Below are positions 1 through 6,695 of a stretch of 9,240 bases of DNA, in pieces. Each line of letters begins with the position of its first letter. Positions within the stretch are counted from its first letter, which is position 1. Origin of the DNA: Actinomycetes bacterium (GTDB lineage: Bacteria > Actinomycetota > Actinomycetes > JAHEKZ01); NCBI GenBank assembly GCA_027117675.1, contig JAJAYM010000195.1:1-9240 (forward strand), written 5' to 3'. Both the position numbers and the translations under genes were made by a program. The notes under the pieces were generated by a model, which was not told the origin of the DNA, did not search any database, and worked only from the letters and a program-made list of their open reading frames with translations.

Positions 1-1110
1 GGCCCATAGCGTGTGCTTGCCTTCTGGAGCGCGAGACGGATCGGCGCTCGTTGCCTGTGCGACGAGCACGTAGGGCCGCGCGGAGACACGCCCTTGCGCA
101 ACGTCTCGCTCGGCGACCACCAACTCAGCCATGCTGCCACCGAGGTGAACGGTACCCGCCCCCGCCAGGCGCTCATCAGCCCAAGGCACCTGAGCATCCA
201 GAGCCCAGTCGATCTTGAAGACGCCAGCACCGTAGCGCCACTCGGCAAGACGCTGCCGGTACTGAGGCGTGAAACGATCACCTGCGATCTGCAACAGCTG
301 CCGGGGGGTCACGTCGAACAGAACGGCGCGCGCAGAGGGAACGTCGGCCATCGACGAGACGCGATGTCCGGTGCGCAACTCGCCACCCAGCGACTCCAGC
401 CGACTGACGAGAGCGTCGGCGATCGATTGGGAACCCCCCACGGCCACCGGCCACCCGACGCCGTGGGCCAAGCCACCGAGCAACAGACCCACGGCCGTGG
501 TGAGCGGAGCGGCCAGGTCGAGCGTGGCGTGGGCAGCTAGCCCGCCAAAGAGTGCCCGCGTCCGTTCCTCTCGGAAAACGCTGCGCGCGAACCACGTGCT
601 CGGCCACAACCCAGCAGCGCCAAATGCACCGGTCGTCAAGGGTGATCGTGGGGGCACGGCCAGCGGCTCGAGGACGCCGTCGGCCATTGCAGCCCAGCGC
701 CGGCCCAGTGCACCGACCGTGCGCGCCCAGGCGGCTCCGTCACGTCCGAGCTGGGCTGCGGTGGCTCCAACGTCCTGATGGAGAAAGAGCGACTTACCCA
801 GGGCCAGCGGGTGTCCGAGCGGTACCTCCGGATGCACCAGGCGCAGGCCGTCCCGCTCGAGGCCCAGCGCCCGGAACGCGGGCGAGGCCAGGGCGAGCGG
901 ATGTGCGGTAGAACACACATCATGGCGAAAGCCAGGCAGGGTGAGCTCTTCAGTGCGCGTTCCTCCGCCGTACTGCTCAGCTGCCTCGAGGACCAGAACC
1001 CGCCACCCCGCCTCCGCCAGTGTGACGGCCGCCACAAGTCCGTTCGGGCCAGAGCCGACAACAACCGCATCCACGTCTGGCGTGCGTGCATCGTTCCCGC
1101 TGGCTGTCAC
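1..1110 (-). CDS. Phytoene-dehydrogenase-like FAD-dependent oxidoreductase (3' end cut by window edge)
   Basis: This is the N-terminal 370 codons of an NAD(P)/FAD-dependent amine-oxidase-fold protein of the phytoene desaturase / PYROXD2 type; the C-terminus lies beyond the left edge (such proteins are usually about 480-530 residues). The Rossmann dinucleotide motif GSGPNGL sits at residues 19-25, with the ribose-binding acid at E42 (VLVLE), followed by a GGGTR segment and LPGFRHDVCSTAHPLA. A GWPVAVGGSQSIADAL segment, GAGVFKIDWALD and a terminal PEGKHTLWA are all characteristic of this family. I chose the GTG at 1110 because an in-frame TGA lies five codons upstream; a GTG at 1074 is an alternative that keeps the FAD motif but leaves a very short leader. 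No strong ribosome-binding site is visible. The substrate is unknown: carotenoid desaturation is possible, but no other carotenoid gene is in view. It is transcribed divergently from sdhC. Confidence 0.9.
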   Translation of the reverse strand, partial: MTASGNDARTPDVDAVVVGSGPNGLVAAVTLAEAGWRVLVLEAAEQYGGGTRTEELTLPGFRHDVCSTAHPLALASPAFRALGLERDGLRLVHPEVPLGHPLALGKSLFLHQDVGATAAQLGRDGAAWARTVGALGRRWAAMADGVLEPLAVPPRSPLTTGAFGAAGLWPSTWFARSVFREERTRALFGGLAAHATLDLAAPLTTAVGLLLGGLAHGVGWPVAVGGSQSIADALVSRLESLGGELRTGHRVSSMADVPSARAVLFDVTPRQLLQIAGDRFTPQYRQRLAEWRYGAGVFKIDWALDAQVPWADERLAGAGTVHLGGSMAELVVAERDVAQGRVSARPYVLVAQATSADPSRAPEGKHTLWA

Positions 1111-1132
1111 GTCTCTACTCTGTCAGGTCGTC

Positions 1133-1177
1133 CTGGGGACGCTGGGGACGCTGGGGACGCTGGGGACGCTGGGGACG
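1133..1177 (+). repeat. Five perfect tandem copies of a 9-bp unit; G-quadruplex motif
   Basis: The unit CTGGGGACG is repeated five times without a mismatch (1133-1141, 1142-1150, 1151-1159, 1160-1168, 1169-1177). Each copy contributes a GGGG run on the plus strand (1135, 1144, 1153, 1162 and 1171 are the run starts) separated by the 5-nt loop ACGCT. This satisfies the usual quadruplex pattern of four or more G-runs with loops of 1-7 nt, with one spare run. It lies 23 bp upstream of the oxidoreductase start and 80 bp upstream of the sdhC start. The G-rich strand is the sdhC sense strand and the oxidoreductase template strand. Repeat and pattern are read directly; folding and any regulatory role are inference. 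Confidence 0.95.
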
Positions 1178-1212
1178 TGAGGGCCAAGAGGCGATCAAGG
1201 ACTCCTCACCGG

Positions 1213-1218
1213 TAACAT
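1213..1218 (+). promoter_or_regulatory. sdhC: Candidate -10 element for the sdhCDAB operon
   Basis: TAACAT matches the actinobacterial -10 form TAnnnT and sits 39 bp upstream of the sdhC GTG, which would give a 5' leader of about 30 nt. There is no recognisable -35 hexamer 16-18 bp upstream. If it is real, the G-rich repeat would lie upstream of the promoter rather than within the transcript. Support is a single short motif, so this is tentative. Confidence 0.25.
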
Positions 1219-1257
1219 TGGAGCGGCAGTTCAAGTACTCGGCAACGGAGGCGTCAG

Positions 1258-1650
1258 GTGCCCACCGCACCAGCTGGCACGCTCTATCGTGGACGCGAAG
1301 GCATGTGGTCGTGGGTGGCACACCGGATCACCGGTGCACTCACCTTCTTCTTCCTTTTCGCGCACGTGCTGGACACCGCACTGGTTCGCGTCTCACCTGA
1401 AGCGTACGACGCGGTGATCGCCACCTATAAGAACCCGGTCGTCAACCTGCTCGAAGTAGGGCTGGTGGGTGCCGTTCTCTTCCACGCCCTCAACGGACTC
1501 CGCGTGATTGCGGTCGACTTCTGGAGCAAAGGCCCGAAGTACCACCAGGCCATGCTGTGGTCGATCGTGACGGTGTGGATGCTGCTGATGGTTCCCGGTA
1601 CCTACTTCATGCTCCAGCACACCATCAGCGCGATCTTCGGGAGTGCCTGA
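1258..1650 (+). CDS. sdhC: Succinate dehydrogenase membrane anchor, cytochrome b subunit SdhC
   Basis: This 130-residue membrane subunit of succinate:quinone oxidoreductase (complex II) helps anchor SdhAB and carries electrons to quinone. It starts at GTG 1258, with GGAG at 1247-1250 giving a 7-nt spacer; this start keeps the family N-terminus LYRGREGMWSWVAHRITG, which the internal ATG at 1303 would lose. Three hydrophobic helices lie at about 24-43, 62-86 and 95-117. H36 in helix 1 and H76 in helix 2 (FHALNGLRVIAVD) are the likely haem b ligands, H76 matching E. coli SdhC H84 by its H-x3-G-x-R setting. It is the first gene of the sdhCDAB operon. Family assignment is firm; the ligand roles are by analogy. 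Confidence 0.96.
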   Translation: MPTAPAGTLYRGREGMWSWVAHRITGALTFFFLFAHVLDTALVRVSPEAYDAVIATYKNPVVNLLEVGLVGAVLFHALNGLRVIAVDFWSKGPKYHQAMLWSIVTVWMLLMVPGTYFMLQHTISAIFGSA

Positions 1651-1651
1651 G

Positions 1652-2071
1652 ATGTCGCAAACCGAAGCAACCGAGATCGGCGCCCCTCGCTCTCCACGGA
1701 CGTTCGGCTCTAGTGGCCGATCGAACTTCGAGCTCTACTCGTGGCTCTTCATGCGTGTCTCGGGCCTGGTGCTGGTCTTCTTGGTTCTGGGTCACCTCTT
1801 CATCATGAACATTCTCGACGGGGGGGTTCAGCGCATCAACTTTGCCTTTGTGGCGGGTCGCTGGTCGTCTCCGTTTTGGCAGGTGTGGGACCTCGTGATG
1901 CTCTGGCTTGCGCAGCTTCACGGTGGCAACGGTCTCCGCGTCATCATCAACGACTACGCGGAGCGCGACACGACCCGGCTGTGGCTCAAGGCTGCGCTTT
2001 ACGCCTCGATGGTGCTCATCCTTGTCACCGGCACGCTGGTGATCTTCACCTTCGACCCGAACATCGGCTGA
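1652..2071 (+). CDS. sdhD: Succinate dehydrogenase hydrophobic membrane anchor SdhD
   Basis: This is the second membrane subunit of complex II, 139 residues. The reading frame also allows a GTG at 1643 inside the end of sdhC, but the ribosome-binding site GGGAG (1639-1643) overlaps that GTG and sits 8 nt before ATG 1652, so the ATG is preferred. It begins one base after the sdhC stop, suggesting translational coupling. A soluble N-terminus of about 28 residues is followed by three hydrophobic helices at about 32-54, 76-100 and 111-133. H48 in helix 1 and H90 in helix 2 (LHGGNGLRVIINDY) mirror H36 and H76 of SdhC. Two histidines in each subunit fit the diheme pattern described for actinobacterial enzymes. 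The shared H-x2-NGLR-x4-D motif suggests that the two anchors derive from an ancient duplication. Confidence 0.96.
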   Translation: MSQTEATEIGAPRSPRTFGSSGRSNFELYSWLFMRVSGLVLVFLVLGHLFIMNILDGGVQRINFAFVAGRWSSPFWQVWDLVMLWLAQLHGGNGLRVIINDYAERDTTRLWLKAALYASMVLILVTGTLVIFTFDPNIG

Positions 2072-2083
2072 GGAGAGCCTCTA

Positions 2084-3829
2084 ATGCCCCAGGTTCACAA
2101 GTACGACGTGATCATCGTCGGCGCAGGCGGTGCCGGTATGCGTGCTGCCCTCGAGTCGAGCAAACGTGTGCGCACTGCCGTTCTCACCAAGCTCTATCCG
2201 ACGCGCTCCCACACCGGTGCAGCCCAAGGTGGCATGTGCGCCGCACTCGCCAATGTCGAAGAAGACAACTGGGAGTGGCACACCTTCGACACGATCAAGG
2301 GTGGTGACTACCTGGTTGACCAAGATGCCGCCGAGATCATGGCCAAAGAAGCCATCGACGCGGTCCTCGACTTGGAGAAAATGGGGCTTCCCTTCTCTCG
2401 GACCCCCGAAGGTCGCATCGACCAGCGACGCTTCGGTGGACACACTCGCAACCACGGTGAGGCAGCCGTCCGTCGTGCCTGCTATGCGGCCGACCGCACC
2501 GGACACATGATCCTGCAGACCCTGTATCAACAGTGCATCAAGCGAAGCGTCGAGTTCTACAACGAGTTCTACGTGCTGGACCTTCTCATGAACGGGGGCG
2601 AAGTCGCGGGGGTCGTTGCCTACGAGTTGAGTACCGGCGAGCTGCACGTATTCCAGGCCAAATCAGTAGTCTTCGCTACCGGTGGGTTCGGTCGGGTCTT
2701 CAAGACGACGTCCAACGCGCTGTCACTCACCGGCGACGGCATGGGCGTTGTTTGGCGGCGTGGATTGCCACTGGAAGACATGGAGTTCTACCAGTTTCAC
2801 CCCACCGGTCTGGCCGGGTTGGGGATTCTCTTGACTGAAGGTGCCAGGGGCGAAGGCGGGATTCTTCGCAACAACGAAGGCGAACGCTTCATGGAGCGGT
2901 ATGCCCCCACCATCAAGGACTTGGCGCCCCGCGACATGGTCAGTCGAGCTATCTACACCGAGGTGCGGCAAGGCCGCGGCTGCGGCCCGAACCAGGAATA
3001 CGTCGTACTCGACCTCACCCACATCCCCGCCGAGCAGCTCGAGGCCAAGCTTCCCGACATTACCGAGTTCAGCCGTACGTACCTCGGTATCGACCCAACC
3101 ACCGAGCCAGTCCCCGTTTACCCCACCGCCCACTACGCGATGGGCGGGATCCCAACCGATATCGACGCCAGAGCCCTCCGCGACAACCAAGAGGTCGTCC
3201 GCGGCCTCTACGCAGCGGGCGAGGCTGCGTGCGTGTCGGTCCACGGCGCCAACCGCCTAGGCACTAACTCACTCCTTGACATCAATGTCTTCGGACGCCG
3301 CGCCGGCCTCGCAGCCGCCGACTACGCAGCGACCGCGCACTTCGTCGACTTGCCCGACAACCCAGAGGGCGACGTTCGCATGCTGGTCGACCGGCTACTG
3401 AACGGAACGGGCGGCGAGCGCACAGGTGCTATCCGCGCTGAGTTGCAACAGTCGATGGACGACCACGCGTCTGTGTACCGCACTGACACCACGCTGAAGC
3501 AGGCTGAGGTTGACCTAGCCGAACTCAAGCGGCGCTACCACGACGTCACCGTCCAGGACAAGGGGAAGCGCTACAACACCGATGTCCTTGAGGCCGTCGA
3601 GCTTGGCTTCTTGCTCGATCTCGCCGAGGTGCTCGTTGTTTCCGCCCGCGCTCGCAACGAGTCTCGCGGTGGCCACTTCCGCGAGGACTATCCGCAACGC
3701 GACGACGTCAACTTCATGCGACACACCATGGCCTATCGAGAGTTGGACTCCGAGGGCAACGAAGCGATTCGCCTCGACTACAAGCCCGTCACCGTTACCC
3801 GCTACCAGCCGATGGAGCGCAAGTACTGA
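2084..3829 (+). CDS. sdhA: Succinate dehydrogenase flavoprotein subunit SdhA
   Basis: This catalytic subunit (581 residues, normal length for the family) oxidises succinate to fumarate with covalently bound FAD on the cytoplasmic face of the membrane. The FAD motif GAGGAG is at residues 13-18. The covalent-FAD histidine is H43 in RSHTGAAQGG. Active-site segments follow in order: GGHTRNHGEAAVRR (118-131), FHPTG (238-242) with H239, TEGARGEGG (251-259), APRD with R283 as probable proton shuttle, TAHYAMGG with H350, and GANRLGTNSLLD with R391. These correspond to E. coli H242, R286, H354 and R399. The ATG at 2084 follows AGGAG (2071-2075) by 8 nt, overlapping the sdhD stop, with only 12 bp between the genes. 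The stop TGA overlaps the sdhB start by one base. All expected catalytic residues are present. Confidence 0.98.
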   Translation: MPQVHKYDVIIVGAGGAGMRAALESSKRVRTAVLTKLYPTRSHTGAAQGGMCAALANVEEDNWEWHTFDTIKGGDYLVDQDAAEIMAKEAIDAVLDLEKMGLPFSRTPEGRIDQRRFGGHTRNHGEAAVRRACYAADRTGHMILQTLYQQCIKRSVEFYNEFYVLDLLMNGGEVAGVVAYELSTGELHVFQAKSVVFATGGFGRVFKTTSNALSLTGDGMGVVWRRGLPLEDMEFYQFHPTGLAGLGILLTEGARGEGGILRNNEGERFMERYAPTIKDLAPRDMVSRAIYTEVRQGRGCGPNQEYVVLDLTHIPAEQLEAKLPDITEFSRTYLGIDPTTEPVPVYPTAHYAMGGIPTDIDARALRDNQEVVRGLYAAGEAACVSVHGANRLGTNSLLDINVFGRRAGLAAADYAATAHFVDLPDNPEGDVRMLVDRLLNGTGGERTGAIRAELQQSMDDHASVYRTDTTLKQAEVDLAELKRRYHDVTVQDKGKRYNTDVLEAVELGFLLDLAEVLVVSARARNESRGGHFREDYPQRDDVNFMRHTMAYRELDSEGNEAIRLDYKPVTVTRYQPMERKY

Positions 3830-4599
3830 TGACCGAGACGCTCGATACACCCCTCGACCACGCACCCGAGGCCGGAGCGGGGCTTCAGCGACGTACCGTC
3901 ACCTTGCGCATCCGCCGGTTCAACCCCGAGGCTGGAGACACCGAGCCGTCGTGGCACGACTACCCCGTCGAGGTGCTTCCCACCGACCGCATCCTGGACG
4001 CGCTCAACAAGATCAAGTGGGAGCAGGACGGCACGCTTACCTACCGACGGTCGTGCGCCCATGGAATCTGCGGCTCGGACGCGATGCGAATCAATGGACG
4101 CAATCGGCTCGCTTGTAAGACGTTGATCAAAGATCTCAACATGGATGCGGCGATCACCGTCGAGGCGATCAAGGGGCTGCCACTGGAGAAAGACCTCATC
4201 GTCGACATGGAGCCGTTTTTCCAGGCCTATCGCGACATCAATCCCTTCTTGATCACCGAGAGCCACGAACCGACCCGCGAACGACTGCAGAGCCAGCACG
4301 ACCGCGACCGCTTCGATGACACCACTAAGTGCATCCTCTGCGCCGCGTGCACGACGGCTTGTCCAGTTTTCTGGACCGACGGCCAGTACTTTGGGCCAGC
4401 TGCGATCGTCGGGGCGCACCGCTTCATCTTCGACAGTCGTGACGAGGGCGCATCACAGCGACTCGACATTCTCAACGACCGAGAGGGTGTGTGGCGCTGC
4501 CGCACAACCTTCAACTGCACCGAGGCGTGCCCTCGAGGGATACAGATCACCCAGGCAATCCAGGAGGTCAAGCGCGCACTGATCTCCCGGCGGGTCTGA
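3829..4599 (+). CDS. sdhB: Succinate dehydrogenase iron-sulfur subunit SdhB
   Basis: This 256-residue subunit passes electrons from SdhA FAD to the quinone site through three clusters. An N-terminal ferredoxin-type domain has C76, C81, D84 and C96 for [2Fe-2S]; the aspartate in place of a third cysteine is normal for SdhB (E. coli D63). The C-terminal domain has CILCAACTTAC (C168, C171, C174, C178) and CRTTFNCTEAC (C224, C230, C234). By the E. coli pattern C168/C171/C174/C234 hold [4Fe-4S] and C178/C224/C230 hold [3Fe-4S]. After CPVFW, E. coli has a second Trp (W164, quinone site); here it is T183. The N-terminus of about 22 residues before the domain is longer than in E. coli. The ATG overlaps the sdhA stop (TGATG), with GGAG at 3814-3817. 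It is the last sdh gene; no terminator hairpin follows in the 33 bp to the next gene. Confidence 0.98.
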   Translation: MTETLDTPLDHAPEAGAGLQRRTVTLRIRRFNPEAGDTEPSWHDYPVEVLPTDRILDALNKIKWEQDGTLTYRRSCAHGICGSDAMRINGRNRLACKTLIKDLNMDAAITVEAIKGLPLEKDLIVDMEPFFQAYRDINPFLITESHEPTRERLQSQHDRDRFDDTTKCILCAACTTACPVFWTDGQYFGPAAIVGAHRFIFDSRDEGASQRLDILNDREGVWRCRTTFNCTEACPRGIQITQAIQEVKRALISRRV

Positions 4600-4616
4600 A
4601 CCCCCACCGCACTTGG

Positions 4617-4622
4617 TAGCCT
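4617..4622 (+). promoter_or_regulatory. Candidate -10 element for a near-leaderless carboxypeptidase transcript
   Basis: TAGCCT fits TAnnnT and ends 10 bp before the ATG at 4633, so a transcript would begin within a few bases of the start codon. The gene also lacks a good Shine-Dalgarno sequence, since GCGGG ends only 2 nt before the ATG. Leaderless or near-leaderless mRNAs are common in actinobacteria. No clear -35 box is present. The alternative is simple read-through from sdhB, 33 bp upstream. Confidence 0.35.
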
Positions 4623-4632
4623 CTCGCGGGTC

Positions 4633-5739
4633 ATGACACTCCCCCTTCGCGCCGCCTGCAGTGTCGGCGCCGGTCTCCTGCTGGCTCTCGCCGGGCCTGC
4701 TGCCGCGGGGGCGTCCGCCGCGGGGGCGTGGCAGAACGGCGACGCCCTGAACGACGGTCCCGGAGTCGCCGTGATCGGTCCTGCACCACCGAAGGTGAAG
4801 GCCGAGTCCTGGATCGTGGCCGATGCCGAGACCGGCGAGGTGCTCGCCGGAAAGAACGCCCACGCGAGGCTCCGACCAGCGAGCGCGCTCAAGACGCTCA
4901 CCGCTATCACCTTGCTCCCCCAGCTCAACCTCGATGACCCTTACCGCGTCCAGTGGGAAGACGCCAACGCCAAGGGCAGCGCTGTCGGGATCGTGCCCGG
5001 CTCGAGATACACCATCGACGAGCTCTTCTACGGCCTGTTACTGCCGAGCGGCAACGATGCGGCGCGGGCGCTCGCATCGGCAGCTGGCGGTTTGCGTTAC
5101 ACGGTGCGCGCGATGAACAACGTTGCTGACTCTCTCGGTGCACGCAACACCCAAGCAGTCAATCCCACCGGGCTCGACGCGCCTGGTCAGGTTTCGTCTG
5201 CATTCGATCTCGCAATCTTCGCGCGTGCTGGGCTCGCCGATCGTGACTTTCGGCGCTACGTGTCAACGGTTTCCACCGCGTTTCCGGCCCAAGAGCCCAA
5301 GCGTGACAAGTTGCGCCAGACCTACATGATTTACAACCAGAATCCACTCCTTCTCGAGGGCTATCGCGGCGTTTTGGGAGTCAAGACCGGGTACACCACC
5401 CAGGCGGGACGCACTTTCGTCGCTGCCGTTGAGCGTGGTGGTCGGACACTCATCGTTTCGTTGATGGACATCGTCGAACCCACTGACACAGCTGCGAGAC
5501 GGCTCTTCGAGTGGGGATTCACACACCGAGACGCCATCACCGCTGTGGGATCACTCGACGAGCTCGAGTCCGCAGCGCCGCCCGACGATGACGAAGCAAC
5601 TACACCACCACCGCAGGCCGCCGGCGTCGCTGCTGGCGCCATCGACGACCCTTCGTCCAGCCGAGCCATCCTGCTGTGGGGGCTCGCCGGGGCCGGACTA
5701 CTAGTCGGAGGGTGGTTTCTGCAACGCAGCAGACGCTAA
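4633..5739 (+). CDS. D-alanyl-D-alanine carboxypeptidase, peptidase S11 family (low-molecular-mass PBP)
   Basis: This 368-residue penicillin-binding protein trims the terminal D-Ala of peptidoglycan stem peptides outside the cell. Residues 1-29 look like a signal peptide: one Arg, a hydrophobic core LLLALAG and a possible cleavage after ASA at 29. The catalytic domain shows all three active-site motifs in order: SALK (S84 nucleophile, K87), SGN (139-141) and KTG (251-253). After the domain comes an acidic, proline-rich linker (about 311-341) and then a C-terminal hydrophobic helix (about 345-365) ending in RSRR. That suggests anchoring by a true transmembrane segment rather than the amphipathic helix of E. 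coli PBP5. Lacking a strong ribosome-binding site, it may be near-leaderless or read through from sdhB. The last 13 codons, stop included, overlap the convergent YihY-like gene. It resembles mycobacterial DacB1-type proteins, but I do not assign a symbol. Confidence 0.95.
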   Translation: MTLPLRAACSVGAGLLLALAGPAAAGASAAGAWQNGDALNDGPGVAVIGPAPPKVKAESWIVADAETGEVLAGKNAHARLRPASALKTLTAITLLPQLNLDDPYRVQWEDANAKGSAVGIVPGSRYTIDELFYGLLLPSGNDAARALASAAGGLRYTVRAMNNVADSLGARNTQAVNPTGLDAPGQVSSAFDLAIFARAGLADRDFRRYVSTVSTAFPAQEPKRDKLRQTYMIYNQNPLLLEGYRGVLGVKTGYTTQAGRTFVAAVERGGRTLIVSLMDIVEPTDTAARRLFEWGFTHRDAITAVGSLDELESAAPPDDDEATTPPPQAAGVAAGAIDDPSSSRAILLWGLAGAGLLVGGWFLQRSRR

Positions 5740-5745
5740 CGCGTC
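5701..5745. other. Convergent 39-bp gene overlap with small hairpins
   Basis: The carboxypeptidase ends with TAA at 5737-5739 and the leftward YihY-like gene ends with TAG at 5703-5701, so 39 bp code on both strands. GACGC-TAAC-GCGTC (5732-5745) is a perfect 5-bp stem with the stop codon in its loop; a smaller CTGC-AAC-GCAG stem lies at 5719-5729. Neither is followed by a T-run, so I do not call an intrinsic terminator. They could at most be weak bidirectional structures. Confidence 0.5.
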
Positions 5746-6695
5746 ACCGGCCGGGTCAACGGCGGGGAGTGCGATGGCGCCGCCCTTGAGTCGGTCGACA
5801 TAGGCCAGCTCTTCGCGGGTGCGTGGTGCCCCCTCACAGACCGCCACCCAACAGGCGAAGTACAGAAGCACAGCTGACGCCACGTAGAGGAACACGAGAA
5901 TCGCTGCGGCCACCGCCAGTGCTCCATAGACAGGATTCGACAGCGTTCTGCCCACCACGAGAAAGGAGAGCTGCGTCAACAGGACCATCGACACCGTCGT
6001 GTACAACGAACCGAGTAGCACCGCTCCCCAACTGCGCCCAGGGCGTCCCCACCATGCCAAGCCATATAACGCCGCAACAACGAGCCAGACCAACAGCCCG
6101 AGCGTAGTTGCCGCGCTCAGGGTGACCAACCACCTGGCGCTCTCGGCGACACCAGCCCACTCCAGAGCCGAGGCCCCGAATGCCTCGACGATGATGGCCC
6201 CCACCAGGGCAGTGAGGAGAACTGTTCCCATGGTCAGCAGGGCAAAGGTGTCCTGTATGCGCACCAGAAACCAGCTGCGCGGCCGGCGCATGGCTCCCTG
6301 CATTCGCCGGACACCCTCCAAGGTTCCGTCAACCCACCCAAGCCCCGCAACCACAAGACCGACGACGCTGATCACGCCCGCGTTCAGGGTCGTCCCCGCA
6401 ACCTTCTCGATGTCGATAGGACTCTCGGCGCCGTCGGGGTCGAAGAGCAGCGGAAGCGCATCCCTCAGGAACGTCTCGGCCTGGTCGCGTGCCTCCGGCG
6501 CGTTTGACAGGACCAGGCCGAGGGTGATGAACGCAAGCACAGCAGCGGAAACAAGGCCAGGTAGCCGAAGAGCGCGATGCCAGCCGCCCAGCGCGTAAAG
6601 CGTAGGCCGTTAGCCCTGTCTATTGTTCGCAAGTGTCGGTCGACAAAGGCGATGCGCTCGAGTCTGACCCTGACCCGTGCCCATCGCTCAGCCAT
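5701..6695 (-). pseudogene. YihY/BrkB-family inner-membrane protein, frameshifted near 6540
   Basis: Two adjoining frames together encode one YihY/BrkB (formerly 'ribonuclease BN') membrane protein. Codons 1-52 run from ATG 6695 to about 6540 and end in the first helix (FGYLALFPLL). The remaining 279 residues continue one base back, with VLAFITLGLVL, from 6540 to TAG at 5701. Joined, they give 331 residues, normal for the family, with about six hydrophobic helices and the characteristic last one (GALAVAAAILVFLYVASAVL). The sequence CTGCTGTGCTTGCG would restore the frame as CTGCTGGTGCTTGCG, so one G is missing. As written, translation from 6695 would stop at 6465 after 76 residues. Both halves otherwise look intact, implying a recent lesion or an error in the sequence. 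The ATG overlaps the upstream stop by 8 bp (ATGGCTGA). Function is poorly defined; the old RNase BN assignment was mistaken. Confidence 0.85.

Larger units (their letters stand above)
1111..1257. other. Divergent intergenic region, oxidoreductase / sdhC
   Basis: This 147-bp gap separates two divergent genes, so it must carry the start signals for both. It contains the five-copy 9-bp repeat at 1133-1177, a weak -10-like hexamer for sdhC and the sdhC ribosome-binding site GGAG at 1247-1250. I found no strong -35 box on either strand, no long dyad typical of a regulator operator and no small ORF with a convincing start. It is the only intergenic stretch above about 35 bp in the window. Confidence 0.7.

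Noticed and set aside
13..778. Plus-strand open frames opposite the oxidoreductase
   Set aside because: They lie antisense to a clearly recognisable FAD oxidoreductase, are Arg/Pro/His-rich and show no domain or start signal; typical GC-rich shadow frames.
1133..1177. CRISPR array or regulator iterons
   Set aside because: The units are 9 bp and directly adjacent without spacers, so this is not CRISPR. There is no replication or partition gene nearby to suggest iterons.
1643..1651. GTG at 1643 as the sdhD start
   Set aside because: The Shine-Dalgarno GGGAG overlaps this codon and is properly spaced for ATG 1652 instead.
2081..2647. 188-codon minus-strand frame antisense to sdhA
   Set aside because: sdhA carries every expected motif on the plus strand through this stretch; the antisense product has no recognisable feature or ribosome-binding site.
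5732..5745. Intrinsic terminator between the convergent genes
   Set aside because: The stem is only 5 bp and no U-tract follows on either strand.
5701..6540. A complete 279-residue YihY protein starting at the GTG at 6540
   Set aside because: It would begin in the middle of the conserved first helix with no ribosome-binding site, while the missing N-terminus is plainly encoded one frame over immediately upstream.
6537..6546. Programmed -1 ribosomal frameshift in the YihY-like gene
   Set aside because: The local sequence G-CTG-CTG does not fit the X XXY YYZ slippery pattern and no downstream stimulatory hairpin stands out; a one-base lesion or error is simpler.
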